Shown piece after piece: positions 36,852 through 48,503 of a stretch of DNA of 64,000 nt. This DNA comes from Curtobacterium salicis (GTDB lineage: Bacteria; Actinomycetota; Actinomycetes; Actinomycetales; Microbacteriaceae): the NCBI RefSeq assembly GCF_011759505.1, contig NZ_JAAOYO010000001.1:248001-312000 (forward strand). The letters are read 5' to 3'. The position numbers and the translations under genes were made by a program. Positions within the stretch are counted from its first letter, which is position 1, and each line of letters begins with the position of its first letter. The notes under the pieces were generated by a model. It was not told the origin of the DNA and did not search any database. It saw only the letters and a list, made by a program, of their open reading frames with translations.

Positions 36852-38543
36852 GTGCCGAACCCGCCCCGTCTCAGCGACTTCTCCACCCAGCAGCGTCAGG
36901 AGCCCTCGGGCCTCCGGAGTCGGGGTCGTCGCTTCGCGGAGGTCCTGGGCATCGCCCGACGGCACGCCCTGCTGCCCTTCCGACGGCTCGACTTCTCGCA
37001 CGACCCGGCGACGTCGGAACTGCGGCGCAGCCAGGCGGACCACCTCCGCCGTGCACTCGAGGAGGCCGGCGGCGGCTTCGTGAAGATGGGCCAGCTCCTC
37101 TCGACCCGGGACGACCTGCTGCCGGAGGAGTGGACCGAGGAGCTCGCCCACCTGCAGCGGAACGTGCGACCCGCGGCACCCGAGGAGGTCCTCGCACTCC
37201 TCGAGGCCGAGCTCGGCGCGCCGGTGTCCCAGGTGTTCGCGTCCTTCGACCCGGAGCCGGTCGCCGCCGCGTCGATCGCGCAGGTGCACCGCGCCCGCCT
37301 GCCGGACGGCACCGCCGTCGCGGTGAAGGTCCAGCGTCCGGGCATCGACGCCGCTGTGCGTCGCGACGTCGACATCGCACTGCGGGTCGTCCGGTTCCTC
37401 ACGCGGACCTCGGCCCAGGCCCGCCAGCTCGGGGTGGTGCAGGTCGCCGAACAGTACGGTGCCGACCTCATCCGTCAGGTCGACTTCTCCGCCGAGCTCC
37501 GGAACCTCGAGTCGCTCCGGGCCGCACAGGCCCGCAGCGCCCGGCCGGACGAGGTCCGCTTCCCGGACCCGTACCGCGACCTGTCGAGCCGACGCGTGCT
37601 CGTCATGGAGTTCCTCGAGGGCGACACCCTCAGCGCCATCCGCGCCGAGCGCTCGGACCGCGATCTCGACGAGCCGATGCGGGCGATCCTCCGCTCGTTC
37701 CTCCGGCAGGTCGTCTTCGACGGCGTCTACCACGCGGACCTGCACCCGGGGAACGTCCTGGTGCAGCCCGACGGACGACCGGCGCTCATCGACTTCGGCT
37801 CGGTCGGGAGGCTCGACCCGGGTCTCCGGGACACGGTCCAGGAACTGCTGGCCGCCTACCTGCAGGACGACACCTCGCGCATCGCCGACGCGGTGCTCAG
37901 GATGGCGCCGGTGCAGGACACCGACGACGAGTCGGACTTCCGTCGGGACATGGCCCGGTTCGTCGCCGAGGAGCTCGGCCCCGGCGCACGGATCGGGGTC
38001 GAGACGGTCGACGACGCCGTCGAGGTGTTCGGCAGGTACCGGTTGCGGGCGCCGGCCGACTTCGTGGCGGCGGCCCGCGCACTCGCGATCTTCGAGGGCA
38101 CGCTCCGGACCCTGGCGCCGTCCTTCGACCTGCTCGAGGAGTCGCGCGGGCTGGCCGGCGAACAGATCCGCGACCAGCTCCGCCCTGCGGCGATCCGAGG
38201 TGTCCTGGTCCGCGAGCTGTTCGGCCTGGTCACCGCGGCGCGCCGACTGCCGCGACGGATCGACAAGATCACCGAGGCGGTGGAGGCCGGCAGGCTGTCG
38301 GTGAACATCCGCCTGCTCAGCGACCGTCGGGACCGCCAGACGGTGTCGGGCATGATCCGTCGGGTGCTGCTCGTGCTCCTGGGAGCCGGGGCGGGCCTCC
38401 TGGCCGTCGTGTACCTCGCCGCGCCGGTGCGACCGACCGCGGTGATCTCGACTCTGGTCGCCGGGGCCCTGCTCGGCGGCACCTGCGTCATCCTGCTGGG
38501 GTGGGCCGCGATCGACGCGTGGCTCGCGCGCCGACGGCAGTAG
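36852..38543 (+). CDS. ABC1/UbiB-family atypical kinase
   Basis: A 563-residue protein of the ABC1/UbiB (ADCK) atypical kinase family. Family motifs are the KxGQ motif in [15 protein letters not shown] (inhibitory helix), the A-rich loop [11 protein letters not shown] that replaces the Gly-rich loop, the Lys in [20 protein letters not shown] and DFGSVGRL. Two C-terminal membrane helices (about 500-555) anchor it. In other bacteria relatives support ubiquinone synthesis; in actinobacteria, which use menaquinone, the role is not defined. It is a lone gene between aroB and efp. Confidence 0.9.
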   Translation: MPNPPRLSDFSTQQRQEPSGLRSRGRRFAEVLGIARRHALLPFRRLDFSHDPATSELRRSQADHLRRALEEAGGGFVKMGQLLSTRDDLLPEEWTEELAHLQRNVRPAAPEEVLALLEAELGAPVSQVFASFDPEPVAAASIAQVHRARLPDGTAVAVKVQRPGIDAAVRRDVDIALRVVRFLTRTSAQARQLGVVQVAEQYGADLIRQVDFSAELRNLESLRAAQARSARPDEVRFPDPYRDLSSRRVLVMEFLEGDTLSAIRAERSDRDLDEPMRAILRSFLRQVVFDGVYHADLHPGNVLVQPDGRPALIDFGSVGRLDPGLRDTVQELLAAYLQDDTSRIADAVLRMAPVQDTDDESDFRRDMARFVAEELGPGARIGVETVDDAVEVFGRYRLRAPADFVAAARALAIFEGTLRTLAPSFDLLEESRGLAGEQIRDQLRPAAIRGVLVRELFGLVTAARRLPRRIDKITEAVEAGRLSVNIRLLSDRRDRQTVSGMIRRVLLVLLGAGAGLLAVVYLAAPVRPTAVISTLVAGALLGGTCVILLGWAAIDAWLARRRQ

Positions 38544-38552
38544 CCCGTCCGC

Positions 38553-38558
38553 TACACT
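38553..38558 (+). promoter_or_regulatory. -10 box for efp
   Basis: TACACT, 55 bases before the efp ATG, in the gap after the ABC1 gene. efp has a Shine-Dalgarno (GGAAG), so this is a leadered transcript. Confidence 0.55.
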
Positions 38559-38613
38559 CGTCCGGGGCTCCACGAGCCCGGCAACCTTCACAACACCATC
38601 GAACGGAAGACCA

Positions 38614-39174
38614 ATGGCGAGTACCACTGACATCAAGAACGGCGCCGTTCTCATCATCGACGGGCAGCTCTGGTCGGTCGTCGAGTTCCAGCACGTGAAG
38701 CCGGGCAAGGGCGGCGCCTTCGTGCGCACCAAGCTCAAGAACGTCGTGTCGGGCAAGGTCGTCGACCGCACGTTCAACGCGGGCGCGAAGATCGTGACCG
38801 CCGTGGTGGACCGCCGCGACTACCAGTACCTCTACGAGGACGGTGACTCGTACGTGTTCATGGACCAGGACACCTACGACCAGATCAGCGTCCCCTCGAC
38901 GGTCGTCGGCGACGCGAAGAACTTCCTGCTCGAGTCCGCGCAGGTCACCATCGCGATGAACGAGGGCAACCCGCTCTACGTCGAGCTCCCGACCTCGATC
39001 GTCACCACGATCGAGACCGAGCCGGGCCTGCAAGGCGACCGTTCCTCCGGTGGCACCAAGCCGGCGACGATCGTCACGGGCTACCAGATCCAGGTCCCGC
39101 TGTTCCTCGAGAGCGGCACCAAGGTCAAGGTCGACACGCGCGACGGCAACTACCTCGGCCGCGTCAACGACTAG
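38614..39174 (+). CDS. efp: Elongation factor P
   Basis: EF-P relieves ribosome stalling at polyproline motifs, which are frequent in this proteome. The 186-residue protein has the three beta-barrel domains of the family, with the tip loop [10 protein letters not shown] (K32) and the domain II-III parts ending [15 protein letters not shown]32 is the position modified in some bacteria; many actinobacteria leave it unmodified. nusB starts 11 bases after the stop. Confidence 0.97.
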   Translation: MASTTDIKNGAVLIIDGQLWSVVEFQHVKPGKGGAFVRTKLKNVVSGKVVDRTFNAGAKIVTAVVDRRDYQYLYEDGDSYVFMDQDTYDQISVPSTVVGDAKNFLLESAQVTIAMNEGNPLYVELPTSIVTTIETEPGLQGDRSSGGTKPATIVTGYQIQVPLFLESGTKVKVDTRDGNYLGRVND

Positions 39175-39185
39175 GCGCTGACCGG

Positions 39186-39638
39186 ATGAGTGCTCGTTCC
39201 AAGGCGCGCAAGCGCGCCCTCGACATGCTCTACGTGGCCGAGGTGCGCGAGCTGCCGATCGCGGACGTCCTGGCGACCGAGACGGTCCGCCACCTCGACC
39301 AGCCGGAGCGCACCTCCAGCTGGGACTACGCGCGGCAGATCGTGACCGGCATCGACGAGGCCCGGTACGAGATCGACGACGTCATCACCGACCACGCGCA
39401 GGGCTGGGCGATCGCCCGCATGCCCGTCCTCGACCGCTGCATCCTGCGCATGGGCGTCTGGGAGCTCCGGTTCAACCCGGAGGTCCCCGACGCGGTCGCG
39501 ATCGCCGAGGCCGTCGAGCTCGCGCAGTCACTGTCGACTGAGGACTCGGCCGGCTTCGTGAACGGTGTCCTCGGCGCCGTTGCGGGCGGACGTGGACCGT
39601 CCGGTCGGACTGTCGCGGAGGACCAGGAGTCCCACTAG
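39186..39638 (+). CDS. nusB: Transcription antitermination factor NusB
   Basis: NusB pairs with NusE (S10) in rRNA antitermination. The 150-residue all-helical protein has the N-terminal ARSKARKRALDMLY and the core LDRCILRMGVWELRF and AVELAQSLSTEDSAGFVNGVLGAV. The efp-nusB pairing is common in bacteria. Its TAG stop forms the first half of a TAGGCT box for the pyr operon. Confidence 0.96.
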   Translation: MSARSKARKRALDMLYVAEVRELPIADVLATETVRHLDQPERTSSWDYARQIVTGIDEARYEIDDVITDHAQGWAIARMPVLDRCILRMGVWELRFNPEVPDAVAIAEAVELAQSLSTEDSAGFVNGVLGAVAGGRGPSGRTVAEDQESH

Positions 39639-39641
39639 GCT
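39636..39641 (+). promoter_or_regulatory. -10 box of pyr operon overlapping nusB stop
   Basis: TAGGCT starts at the nusB stop codon TAG. Transcription from here would give a leader of roughly 65 bases that holds both PyrR-type hairpins. Confidence 0.5.
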
Positions 39642-39664
39642 CGAACACGTCAGCATCCTTGAAG

Positions 39665-39680
39665 CCGTCCTGAGAGACGG
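39665..39680 (+). promoter_or_regulatory. PyrR-binding-type hairpin 1
   Basis: CCGTC/GACGG 5-bp stem with loop CTGAGA. It has the TCC-GAGAG core of PyrR anti-attenuator loops with one changed loop base. Confidence 0.6.
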
Positions 39681-39683
39681 GAG

Positions 39684-39699
39684 CCGTCCAGAGAGACGG
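39684..39699 (+). promoter_or_regulatory. PyrR-binding-type hairpin 2 next to Shine-Dalgarno
   Basis: CCGTC/GACGG stem with loop CAGAGA, containing the exact TCCAGAGAG core of known PyrR-binding loops. The stem ends 2 bases before the AAGGAGG Shine-Dalgarno (39702-39708) of pyrR. Bound PyrR-UMP could block the ribosome; translational repression of this kind is known for Mycobacterium smegmatis PyrR. Confidence 0.75.
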
Positions 39700-39713
39700 G
39701 GAAGGAGGTCTGC

Positions 39714-40283
39714 GTGGGTACCAGAACGGTCCTGCAGCAACCCGACATCACGCGTGCACTGACACGCATCGCACACGAGATCCTCGAGGCCAACCACGGT
39801 GGCTCGGACCTCGTGTTGCTCGGCATCCCGACCCGCGGCGCCGTCCTGGCCGAGCGGCTCGGGCGCATCCTCGCCGACATCGAACCCGGGTGGGAGTCCG
39901 CCGCCGGGGGGATCGGCAGTGAGCGCGTCGGGGCCCTCGACGTCACGATGTACCGCGACGACCTGCGCCGGGGGATCGGACGTGCCCCGCACCCCACGGT
40001 GATCCCGGCCGGCGGCGTCGACGGCAAGGTCGTCGTCCTGGTCGACGACGTGCTCTTCTCCGGTCGCACGGTCCGCGCCGCACTGGACGCGCTGCAGGGC
40101 ATCGGCCGGCCGCGCGCCGTCCGCCTGGCCGTCCTCGTCGACCGCGGCCACCGCGAGCTGCCGATCCGTGCGGACCACGTCGGCAAGAACCTGCCGACCG
40201 CCGGCGACGAGCGGGTCACCCTGCACCTGACCGAGACCGACGGCGTCGACGACGTCGTCATCGAGCAGGGCGGTGCGGCATGA
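39714..40283 (+). CDS. pyrR: Bifunctional pyr operon regulator/uracil phosphoribosyltransferase PyrR
   Basis: PyrR binds UMP/UTP and pyr mRNA to repress the operon and has weak UPRTase activity. The 189-residue protein has the PRPP loop [19 protein letters not shown], the PRT-fold [13 protein letters not shown], and the basic RNA-binding region including [12 protein letters not shown] and [21 protein letters not shown]. The GTG start is set by AAGGAGG directly upstream, beside the second hairpin. It is first of the pyr operon and overlaps pyrB by 4 bases. Confidence 0.96.
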   Translation: MGTRTVLQQPDITRALTRIAHEILEANHGGSDLVLLGIPTRGAVLAERLGRILADIEPGWESAAGGIGSERVGALDVTMYRDDLRRGIGRAPHPTVIPAGGVDGKVVVLVDDVLFSGRTVRAALDALQGIGRPRAVRLAVLVDRGHRELPIRADHVGKNLPTAGDERVTLHLTETDGVDDVVIEQGGAA

Positions 40284-41239
40284 GGCACCTGCTCTCCACC
40301 GCCGACCTGTCGCGCGACGACGCCGTCCGGATCCTCGACGTCGCCGAAGAGATGGCCGAGGTCAACACGCGCGAGGTCCGGAAGCTGCCGGCCCTGCGTG
40401 GACGGACGATCGTCAACCTCTTCTTCGAGGACTCCACCCGCACCCGCATCTCGTTCGAGGCCGCCGCCAAGCGGTTGTCCGCCGACGTGATCAACTTCGC
40501 CGCGAAGGGCTCCAGCGTCTCGAAGGGCGAGTCCCTCAAGGACACCGTGCAGACCCTGGACGCGATGGGCATCGACGGGATCGTCATCCGGCACGGAGCC
40601 TCCGGCGCGCCGCGGGTGCTCGCCGAGGCCGACTGGATCGACGTGCCGGTCGTCAACGCGGGGGACGGCACGCACGAGCACCCGACCCAGGCGCTCCTCG
40701 ACGCGTTCACGATGCGTCGCCGCCTGCACGGTGCGGACAGCCGCGGCCAGGGGCTCGACGGCGTCCGGGTGCTCATCGTCGGCGACGTGCTGCACAGTCG
40801 TGTCGCCCGCAGCAACGCCTGGCTGCTCCGCACGCTCGGCGCGCACGTGACCTTCGCCGCACCGCCGACGCTCTTGCCCGCGGTCGACCGTCCGTTCGGG
40901 GCGGCCGTGCACCACGACCTGGACGTGGCCCTCGCCGAGGACCCGGACGTCGTGATGACGCTCCGCATCCAGCAGGAGCGGATGAACGACGCCTTCTTCC
41001 CGAACCCCCGCGAGTACACGCGGCACTTCGGCCTCACCGCCGCCCGGTTCGCCCGACTGCCCGAGCGCACGCTCGTGATGCACCCGGGGCCGATGAACCG
41101 CGGGCTCGAGATCGCCGGGGTCGCCGCCGACGACGCCCGTTCGACGGTCGTGGAGCAGGTCGCGAACGGCGTCTCGGTGCGGATGGCCGTGCTCTACCTC
41201 GCCCTCACCGGCGACCAGCAGAAGGAGACCGTCGCATGA
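40280..41239 (+). CDS. pyrB: Aspartate carbamoyltransferase catalytic subunit
   Basis: PyrB joins carbamoyl phosphate and aspartate to give carbamoyl aspartate. The 319-residue protein has the carbamoyl phosphate-binding [12 protein letters not shown], the Lys loop [15 protein letters not shown], and the [12 protein letters not shown] motif; the aspartate site ([21 protein letters not shown]) is in the second domain. There is no PyrI gene, consistent with a trimer-only or DHOase-associated enzyme. It overlaps both neighbours by 4 bases. Confidence 0.97.
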   Translation: MRHLLSTADLSRDDAVRILDVAEEMAEVNTREVRKLPALRGRTIVNLFFEDSTRTRISFEAAAKRLSADVINFAAKGSSVSKGESLKDTVQTLDAMGIDGIVIRHGASGAPRVLAEADWIDVPVVNAGDGTHEHPTQALLDAFTMRRRLHGADSRGQGLDGVRVLIVGDVLHSRVARSNAWLLRTLGAHVTFAAPPTLLPAVDRPFGAAVHHDLDVALAEDPDVVMTLRIQQERMNDAFFPNPREYTRHFGLTAARFARLPERTLVMHPGPMNRGLEIAGVAADDARSTVVEQVANGVSVRMAVLYLALTGDQQKETVA

Positions 41240-42606
41240 CCGCACACCTGATCCGTGGCGCCCAGCTGGTTGACGGCACCCGTGCCGACATCCGCCTGGA
41301 GGGCCGACTCGTCACCGCGGTCGGCTCCGGTCTCGACGTGGCCGGTGCGACGGTGGTCGACGCCGACGGACTGCTCGCGCTGCCCGGTCTGGTCGACCTG
41401 CACACGCACCTCCGCGAGCCCGGACACGAGGAGTCCGAGAGGGTCCTCTCCGGCTCGCGGGCCGCGGCCGCCGGTGGCTTCACGGCCGTGAACGCGATGG
41501 CGAACTCCTCGCCGGTGGCCGACACCGCCGGGGTCGTCGAGCAGGTGCAGGCGCTCGGGGACGACGCCGGCTACGTCACGGTCCGCCCGATCGGGGCCGT
41601 CTCGCAGGGGTTGCAGGGCACGCACCTGTCCGAGATCGGGGCGATGGCGACTTCGCGCGCGAAGGTCCGGGTGTTCTCGGACGACGGCTCGTGCGTCGCC
41701 GACCCGCTGCTCATGCGCCGCGCGCTCGAGTACATCAAGGGCTTCGGCGGGGTGCTCGCCCAGCACGCGCAGGAGCCGCGACTGACCGTCGGCGCGCAGA
41801 TGAACGAGGGCCGCCTGTCGTCCGAGCTCGGTCTGGCGGGGTGGCCGGCGGTGGCCGAGGAGTCGATCATCGCGCGGGACGTGCTGCTCGCCGAGCACGT
41901 CGGCGCACGCCTGCACGTCTGTCACGTCTCGACCGCCGGCAGCGTCGAGGTGATCCGCTGGGCGAAGACCCGCGGCATCGCCGTCACGGCCGAGGTCACC
42001 CCGCACCACCTCCTGCTCACCGAGGACCTGATCGCCGGACACGACGGCGCTCCGGGCTACGACGCCCGGTACAAGGTGAACCCGCCGCTCCGTCGCCGCG
42101 AGGACGTCGAGGCACTCCGCGCCGCCCTCGCCGACGGCACGATCGACATCGTCGCGACCGACCACGCGCCCCACCCGGCCGAGGCGAAGCACTGCGAGTG
42201 GCCCGCCGCCGCGAACGGCATGGTCGGGCTCGAGTCCGCGCTGCGCGTCGTGCACGCCGCCGTGGTCGACGACGGCCGGCTGGACTGGGCCGACGTCGCC
42301 CGGGTGCTCTCGAGCGCACCGGCCCGGATCGGTCAGGTCGAGGGCCACGGCCACGCGATCGCCGAGGGCGCACCGGCCGAGATCACGCTCTACGACCCCG
42401 CCGCAGGCCGCGAGTTCTCGGCGGCCGACCTGCACGGCCAGTCGCAGAACTCGCCGTACCTCGGCATGCCGCTGCCGGGCCGGGTCGTCGCGACGTTCCA
42501 CCACGGCATGCCGACCGTGCTCGACGGGCGACTCGTCGACAGCGAGACCGTGGCCGCACGTGCGCTCGGCGCACGGGCGACCGCGACCCGGGCGGCGACG
42601 GCATGA
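41236..42606 (+). CDS. pyrC: Dihydroorotase
   Basis: PyrC closes carbamoyl aspartate to dihydroorotate. The 456-residue protein is a class I-type amidohydrolase: metal motif [12 protein letters not shown], substrate loop [31 protein letters not shown], and the Asp metal ligand in ATDHAPHP. The start at ATG 41236 overlaps the pyrB stop by 4 bases. Class I enzymes commonly associate with PyrB trimers, which would fit the absence of PyrI. Confidence 0.96.
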   Translation: MTAHLIRGAQLVDGTRADIRLEGRLVTAVGSGLDVAGATVVDADGLLALPGLVDLHTHLREPGHEESERVLSGSRAAAAGGFTAVNAMANSSPVADTAGVVEQVQALGDDAGYVTVRPIGAVSQGLQGTHLSEIGAMATSRAKVRVFSDDGSCVADPLLMRRALEYIKGFGGVLAQHAQEPRLTVGAQMNEGRLSSELGLAGWPAVAEESIIARDVLLAEHVGARLHVCHVSTAGSVEVIRWAKTRGIAVTAEVTPHHLLLTEDLIAGHDGAPGYDARYKVNPPLRRREDVEALRAALADGTIDIVATDHAPHPAEAKHCEWPAAANGMVGLESALRVVHAAVVDDGRLDWADVARVLSSAPARIGQVEGHGHAIAEGAPAEITLYDPAAGREFSAADLHGQSQNSPYLGMPLPGRVVATFHHGMPTVLDGRLVDSETVAARALGARATATRAATA

Positions 42607-43148
42607 GCGGTGACGCGGCACGCTGGCTGCTCGGCGGGGTCATCCTGGTCGCGGTGGCGGCACTGTTCGTGGCGATGGCCCGCACCTGGCGGACGCGCAG
42701 CCGACGACAGGCGGAGTCCGTGCCTCCCGTCCCGGTGCCCACCGACCGCGGACCGGCGGCCGGGTCGTGGGACGGCTTCACCGTCGCGACCACCCGTGCG
42801 GACCAGCCGCTCGAACGGATCACCGCCGGTGGCCTCGGATTCCGCGGCCGTGGCGGTGTGACCGTCCACGCGTCCGGCGTCGTGCTGCACCACGCCGGCG
42901 TGGACGACCGGTGGATCGCCCGGAGCGCCGTCCGCGGCGCCGACCGGGCCACGTGGGCGATCGACCGAGTGGTCGAGCCCGGAGGACTGGTCCGACTGCG
43001 ATGGACGGCGACCGGCGCCGCGGCAGCGACGGACCTCGACACCTACTTCCGGTTCCCGGAGGGCGACGCGGAAGCGCTCACCGCCCTGCAGGGACTGGCG
43101 ACGACGAACGACTCCCCGCACACCGCGGGCGAAGGGACGAACTCATGA
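42603..43148 (+). CDS. PH-like domain membrane protein in pyr operon
   Basis: A 181-residue protein with one N-terminal membrane helix (about 8-26) and a C-terminal beta-rich domain (about 55-165) of the bacterial PH-like type ([29 protein letters not shown] pattern, split by turns). It overlaps pyrC and carA by 4 bases each, so it is translated within the pyrimidine operon. A protein of this kind between pyrC and carA recurs in actinobacteria; I know of no assigned function. Confidence 0.85.
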   Translation: MSGDAARWLLGGVILVAVAALFVAMARTWRTRSRRQAESVPPVPVPTDRGPAAGSWDGFTVATTRADQPLERITAGGLGFRGRGGVTVHASGVVLHHAGVDDRWIARSAVRGADRATWAIDRVVEPGGLVRLRWTATGAAAATDLDTYFRFPEGDAEALTALQGLATTNDSPHTAGEGTNS

Positions 43149-44344
43149 CACGCGAACGGGCCGTACTGGTCCTCGAAGACGGCACCCGGTACGACGGCTG
43201 GGCCTACGGGGCCCGTGGGCGCTCGCTCGGCGAGGTGGTCTTCGCGACCGGCATGACCGGGTACCAGGAGACGCTGACCGACCCGTCCTACGCCGGACAG
43301 ATCGTGGTGCAGACCGCGCCGCACATCGGCAACACCGGTGTCAACGACGAGGACCCCGAGTCCCGTCGCATCTGGGTCGCCGGGTACGTCGTGCGCGACC
43401 CCAGCCGTGTGGTCTCGAACCACCGCGCGGACGCCTCGCTCGACGACCACCTGGTGCGCGACGGCATCGTCGGGATCTCCGGGATCGACACCCGCTCCCT
43501 GACCCGCCGCATCCGTGACGCGGGCGCCATGAAGGGCGGAGTGTTCAGCGGGGCCGACGCCGCGCTCGACGCCGACGAGCAGCTCCGCGTCGTCACCGAG
43601 CAGGCCGGCATGGCGGGCAAGTACCTGTCCGCCGAGGTCTCCACCGCCGAGGAGTACGTCGTCGAACCGGTGGGGGAGCGCATCGGCACCCTGGCCGTCC
43701 TCGACCTCGGCGTGAAGTCGTCGACGACCCGCTACCTGTCCGAGCGCGGCTTCGAGGTGCACGTCCTGCCGCAGGACGTCACGGTCGAGCGACTCCGCGA
43801 ACTCGACCCCGACGCGCTGTTCTACTCGAACGGCCCCGGTGACCCGTCGGCGTCCGACGCGCAGGTGTCCCTGCTGCAGGAGAGCCTCCGCGACGGTCGG
43901 CCGTTCTTCGGCATCTGCTTCGGCAACCAGCTGCTCGGCCGCGCGCTGGGCTTCGGCACCTACAAGCTGCCGTTCGGCCACCGTGGCATCAACCAGCCGG
44001 TGCTCGACACCACGACGGGCAAGGTGGAGATCACGAGCCAGAACCACGGGTTCGCCGTCGACGCGCCCGTCGGGCAGGTCCTCGAGTCCCCGGTCGGCTT
44101 CGGTCGCGTCGAGGTCTCGCACTACTCGCTCAACGACAACGTGGTGGAGGGCCTCCGGGCGCTCGACATCCCCGCCTTCAGCGTGCAGTACCACCCCGAG
44201 GCCGCCGCCGGACCGCACGACAGCATGTACCTCTTCGACCGCTTCCGGGACATGGTCCTGGCCCGCCGACAGGGGACGCCGCTCGACGCGGCCACCGCCG
44301 ACGCGACCACCCCCGCCGCCGACATCACGAAGGAGGGCAACTGA
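43145..44344 (+). CDS. carA: Carbamoyl phosphate synthase small subunit
   Basis: CarA is the glutaminase subunit that feeds ammonia to CarB. The 399-residue protein has the N-terminal CPSase domain ([31 protein letters not shown]) and a class I glutamine amidotransferase with nucleophile C258 in [11 protein letters not shown] and the His/Glu pair in QYHPEA. A Thr/Ala/Asp-rich tail of about 20 residues ends it. The start overlaps the PH-like gene by 4 bases and the stop overlaps carB by one base. Confidence 0.97.
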   Translation: MTRERAVLVLEDGTRYDGWAYGARGRSLGEVVFATGMTGYQETLTDPSYAGQIVVQTAPHIGNTGVNDEDPESRRIWVAGYVVRDPSRVVSNHRADASLDDHLVRDGIVGISGIDTRSLTRRIRDAGAMKGGVFSGADAALDADEQLRVVTEQAGMAGKYLSAEVSTAEEYVVEPVGERIGTLAVLDLGVKSSTTRYLSERGFEVHVLPQDVTVERLRELDPDALFYSNGPGDPSASDAQVSLLQESLRDGRPFFGICFGNQLLGRALGFGTYKLPFGHRGINQPVLDTTTGKVEITSQNHGFAVDAPVGQVLESPVGFGRVEVSHYSLNDNVVEGLRALDIPAFSVQYHPEAAAGPHDSMYLFDRFRDMVLARRQGTPLDAATADATTPAADITKEGN

Positions 44345-47300
44345 TGCCCAAGCGCTCCGACATCACCTCCGTCCTGGTCATCGGCTCCGGCCCGATCGTC
44401 ATCGGCCAGGCCGCCGAGTTCGACTACTCCGGCACCCAGGCCTGCCGCGTCCTCCGCGCCGAGGGCGTCCGCGTGATCCTGGTCAACCCGAACCCGGCGA
44501 CGATCATGACCGATCCGGACTTCGCCGACGCGACCTACATCGAGCCGATCACGAACGCGTCGCTCGAGGAGATCATCCGGATCGAACAGCCCGACGCCGT
44601 CCTGCCGACCCTCGGCGGGCAGACCGCGCTCAACGCGGCGATCTCCCTCGACGAGGCCGGCATCCTCGAGAAGTACGGCGTCGAGCTCATCGGCGCGAAG
44701 GTGGACGCCATCCAGCGCGGCGAGGACCGCCAGCTCTTCAAGGAGCTCGTCCTCGAGTCGGGCGCCGACGTGGCCCGCAGCCACATCGCCCACACGCTGG
44801 AGGAAGCGAAGGAGTTCGCGAAGGACCTCGGCTACCCGCTGGTCGTCCGCCCGTCCTTCACCATGGGAGGCCTCGGCTCCGGTTTCGCGTACACCGAAGC
44901 GGAGCTCGTCCGGTTCGTCGGCGACGGGCTGCAGTCCAGCCCGACGACCGAGGTCCTGCTCGAGGAGTCGATCCTCGGCTGGAAGGAGTACGAGCTCGAA
45001 CTGATGCGGGACAACGCCGACAACACGGTCGTCGTCTGCTCGATCGAGAACGTGGACCCGGTCGGCGTGCACACCGGTGACTCGATCACCGTCGCCCCGG
45101 CACTGACGCTGACCGACCGCGAGTACCAGAACATGCGGAACATCGGCATCGACATCATCCGTCGCGTCGGTGTCGACACCGGCGGCTGCAACATCCAGTT
45201 CGCGGTCGACCCGTCGAACGGCCGGCTCATCGTCATCGAGATGAACCCCCGGGTCTCGCGCTCGTCAGCGCTCGCGTCCAAGGCGACGGGCTTCCCGATC
45301 GCGAAGATCGCCGCGAAGCTCGCCATCGGCTACCGCCTCGACGAGATCCAGAACGACATCACCCGGGTCACCCCGGCGAGCTTCGAGCCGACGCTCGACT
45401 ACGTCGTCGTGAAGACCCCGCGCTTCGCGTTCGAGAAGTTCCCGGCCGCCGACGCCACCCTCACCACCACGATGAAGAGCGTCGGCGAGGCGATGGCCAT
45501 CGGCCGGAACTACGCCACCGCGCTGCAGAAGTCGCTCCGCTCGCTCGAGAAGCGCGGGTCGAGCTTCCACTGGGACACCCCGGCCGACCAGCTCGACAAG
45601 GCCGCGCTGCTCGAGAAGTCCGCGATCCCGACCGACGGCCGCATCGTCACGGTGCAGCAGGCCCTCGTCGCGGGCGCGACCGCGGCCGAGGTCTTCGAGG
45701 CCACGAAGATCGACCCGTGGTTCATCGACCAGATCGTCCTCATCAACGAGGTGGCGGAAGAGGTGCGCGCCGCCGAGACCCTCGACGCCGACACCGTCCG
45801 CTGGGCGAAGGAGCACGGCTTCAGCGACGCCCAGATCGCCGCGCTCCGCGGCGTCTCCGAGCAGGAGGCCCGTGACCAGCGCCACGCACTCGGCATCCGG
45901 CCGGTGTTCAAGACGGTCGACACCTGCGCCGGCGAGTTCCCGGCCCTGACGCCGTACCACTACTCGTCCTACGACACCGAGACCGAGGTCGCCCCGAGCG
46001 ACCGCAAGAAGGTCGTCATCCTCGGCTCCGGCCCGAACCGCATCGGCCAGGGCGTCGAGTTCGACTACTCCTGCGTGCACGCGTCCTTCGCGCTGAGCGA
46101 CGCCGGGTTCGAGACGATCATGGTCAACTGCAACCCGGAGACGGTCTCGACCGACTACGACACCTCGGACCGGCTCTACTTCGAGCCGCTGACGGTGGAG
46201 GACGTCCTCGAGGTCATCGCGGCCGAGCAGGCCTCGGGCGAGGTCGTCGGCGTGGTCGTGCAGCTCGGCGGCCAGACCGCGCTGGGCCTGGCGAAGCCGC
46301 TCGAGGCCGCCGGCATCCCGATCCTCGGCACCAGCCCCGACGCGATCGACCTGGCGGAGGAGCGCGGCGCGTTCTCCCGCATCCTCGACGACGCCGGCCT
46401 GCTCGCGCCGAAGAACGGCACGGCCCACGACCTGGCCAGCGCAACCGCGGTCGCCGAGGGCATCGGCTACCCGGTGCTCGTCCGCCCGTCCTTCGTGCTC
46501 GGTGGCCGCGGCATGGAGATCGTCTACGACTCCGCCACCCTCGCCGACTACTTCGACCGGATGGCCGACCAGGCGATCATCGGCCCGGACCTGCCGCTGC
46601 TCGTGGACCGGTTCCTGGACGACGCGGTCGAGATCGACATCGACGCGCTCTACGACGGCGACCGGCTCTACGTCGGCGGCGTCATGGAGCACATCGAAGA
46701 GGCGGGCATCCACTCCGGCGACTCGTCCTGCACCCTGCCTCCGGTCGGCCTCGGCCGCGCCGAGATCCAGGCCGTCGTCGACGCGACCGAGCAGATCGCC
46801 CGGGGTGTCGGCGTCCGCGGTCTCCTCAACGTGCAGTTCGCCATCGCCGCGGGCGTGCTCTACGTCCTCGAGGCGAACCCCCGCGCCAGCCGCACCGTCC
46901 CGTTCGTCTCGAAGGCGCTCGGCATCGCCCTGGCCAAGGCCGCGGCACGCATCATGACCGGCACGAGCATCGACGACCTGGTCACCGAGGGGATGCTGCC
47001 GACCCGCGACGGCGCCTTCGTCCCGATGGAGTCGCCGATCGCCGTCAAGGAGGCCGTACTGCCCTTCCGACGCTTCCGCACCCGCGAGGGCCAGGTCGTC
47101 GACTCGGTGCTCAGCCCGGAGATGCGCTCCACCGGTGAGGTCATGGGCATCGACCGTGACTTCCCGCGGGCGTTCCTCAAGAGCCAGGAGGCCGCGTACG
47201 GCGGGCTGCCCACCAGCGGCACGGTGTTCGTGAGCGTCGCCGACACCGACAAGCGCGCCATCGTCCTGCCGGTGCACCGCCTGCAGCAGCTCGGCTTCAC

Positions 47301-47622
47301 CATCATCGCGACCGAGGGCACCGCCGAGGTGCTCCGCCGCAACGGCATCCTGGTCGGCGTCGTCGGCAAGTTCAGCCAGGGGCAGGAGAGCGTCGTCGAC
47401 CTGCTCGCCCGCAACGAGGTCGACATCGTCATCAACACGCCGAGCGGTGCCGCCGGTCGGGCGGACGGGTACGAGATCCGCGCGGCCACCGTGGCGGCGG
47501 ACAAGCCGCTGTTCACGACGATCTCGCAGCTCGGCGCCGCGGTCGCGGCGATCGAGACGATCGGGACGCCGCACAGCGTCCGGAGCCTGCAGGACTACGC
47601 GCTCGAGCGGGCGGGCTGGTGA
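44344..47622 (+). CDS. carB: Carbamoyl phosphate synthase large subunit
   Basis: CarB makes carbamoyl phosphate from bicarbonate, ammonia and two ATP, for both pyrimidine and arginine synthesis. The 1092-residue protein has two homologous ATP-grasp halves ([21 protein letters not shown] near 10-30; [21 protein letters not shown] near 558-578), an oligomerisation domain between, and a C-terminal MGS-type allosteric domain (about 940-1092) ending [10 protein letters not shown]. Length is normal. Confidence 0.98.
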   Translation: MPKRSDITSVLVIGSGPIVIGQAAEFDYSGTQACRVLRAEGVRVILVNPNPATIMTDPDFADATYIEPITNASLEEIIRIEQPDAVLPTLGGQTALNAAISLDEAGILEKYGVELIGAKVDAIQRGEDRQLFKELVLESGADVARSHIAHTLEEAKEFAKDLGYPLVVRPSFTMGGLGSGFAYTEAELVRFVGDGLQSSPTTEVLLEESILGWKEYELELMRDNADNTVVVCSIENVDPVGVHTGDSITVAPALTLTDREYQNMRNIGIDIIRRVGVDTGGCNIQFAVDPSNGRLIVIEMNPRVSRSSALASKATGFPIAKIAAKLAIGYRLDEIQNDITRVTPASFEPTLDYVVVKTPRFAFEKFPAADATLTTTMKSVGEAMAIGRNYATALQKSLRSLEKRGSSFHWDTPADQLDKAALLEKSAIPTDGRIVTVQQALVAGATAAEVFEATKIDPWFIDQIVLINEVAEEVRAAETLDADTVRWAKEHGFSDAQIAALRGVSEQEARDQRHALGIRPVFKTVDTCAGEFPALTPYHYSSYDTETEVAPSDRKKVVILGSGPNRIGQGVEFDYSCVHASFALSDAGFETIMVNCNPETVSTDYDTSDRLYFEPLTVEDVLEVIAAEQASGEVVGVVVQLGGQTALGLAKPLEAAGIPILGTSPDAIDLAEERGAFSRILDDAGLLAPKNGTAHDLASATAVAEGIGYPVLVRPSFVLGGRGMEIVYDSATLADYFDRMADQAIIGPDLPLLVDRFLDDAVEIDIDALYDGDRLYVGGVMEHIEEAGIHSGDSSCTLPPVGLGRAEIQAVVDATEQIARGVGVRGLLNVQFAIAAGVLYVLEANPRASRTVPFVSKALGIALAKAAARIMTGTSIDDLVTEGMLPTRDGAFVPMESPIAVKEAVLPFRRFRTREGQVVDSVLSPEMRSTGEVMGIDRDFPRAFLKSQEAAYGGLPTSGTVFVSVADTDKRAIVLPVHRLQQLGFTIIATEGTAEVLRRNGILVGVVGKFSQGQESVVDLLARNEVDIVINTPSGAAGRADGYEIRAATVAADKPLFTTISQLGAAVAAIETIGTPHSVRSLQDYALERAGW

Positions 47623-48503
47623 CCCCAGGTCGGCACGGAGGCCCGACCCCGTTCGGCGTCCGGCTCGCGGCCGCCATCGGGTCGCGGTCCGCACTCTGCG
47701 TCGGGATCGACCCCCACGCCGCCACGCTGGCGGCGTGGGGGCTCGGCCGTGACGAGGCCGGGCTCACCGCCTTCGGCGCGACCCTGGTCGACGCCGCCGC
47801 CGGTCGCGCGGCGGTCGTGAAGCCGCAGATCGCGTTCTTCGAGGCAGCAGGCGTGCCCGGGTACCGTGCGCTCGAGGCGACGATCCGTCGCGCGCGTGAT
47901 GCGGGCCTCCTGGTCGTCGCGGACGTCAAGCGTGGCGACATCGGGTCGACCGGGGACGACTACGCGCTCGCGTGGCTCGACCGTGACGGTCCGTTCGCGG
48001 CGGACGCGATGACCGTGTCGCCGTACCTCGGCTACGGCTCGTTGTCGGGGACGATCAGCGTCGCCCGCGAGCACGGTGCCGGCGTGTTCGTGCTCGCCGC
48101 GACGAGCAACCCGGAGGCCCGGGTCGTGCAGACCGCCGTGCTGGCCGAGGGACCGCGTGCCGGGCGGACCGTGGCTGCCGGTATCGTCGTGGACGTGGCA
48201 GACGACAACCGGACGACGGCCGACCAGGCCCTGGGGGACGTCGGGCTGGTGCTCGGCGCGACCCTCGACCTCGACGACTTCGGCATCACGGCCGACGAGA
48301 TCGGCACCGCTCCGGTCCTCGCACCGGGCTTCGGTGCCCAGGGGGCCCGCATCGAGGACCTCCGCGCGCTGTACGGCAGCCGTGCCGAGCAGGTGCTCGT
48401 GAACGAGTCCCGTGGTCTCCTCGGCGACGGGCCGGACGGTGTCGCCGCACTCGTGGCGGACCGCGCCGACCGGATCGCCCGGGCGCTGGGGACGGCAGCG
48501 TGA
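47619..48503 (+). CDS. pyrF: Orotidine 5'-phosphate decarboxylase, type 2
   Basis: PyrF decarboxylates OMP to UMP. The 294-residue protein belongs to the longer subfamily found in actinobacteria: [10 protein letters not shown] at the N-terminus, VKPQIAFFE, the catalytic [24 protein letters not shown] and [10 protein letters not shown]. It overlaps carB by 4 bases (GTGA) and the fused gmk gene by 4. pyrD and pyrE are not in the window. Confidence 0.96.
   Translation: MTPGRHGGPTPFGVRLAAAIGSRSALCVGIDPHAATLAAWGLGRDEAGLTAFGATLVDAAAGRAAVVKPQIAFFEAAGVPGYRALEATIRRARDAGLLVVADVKRGDIGSTGDDYALAWLDRDGPFAADAMTVSPYLGYGSLSGTISVAREHGAGVFVLAATSNPEARVVQTAVLAEGPRAGRTVAAGIVVDVADDNRTTADQALGDVGLVLGATLDLDDFGITADEIGTAPVLAPGFGAQGARIEDLRALYGSRAEQVLVNESRGLLGDGPDGVAALVADRADRIARALGTAA

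Noticed and set aside
45265..47694. 809-codon open frame on the minus strand opposite carB
   Set aside because: Shadow of carB for the same reason; no domain signature in the translation.
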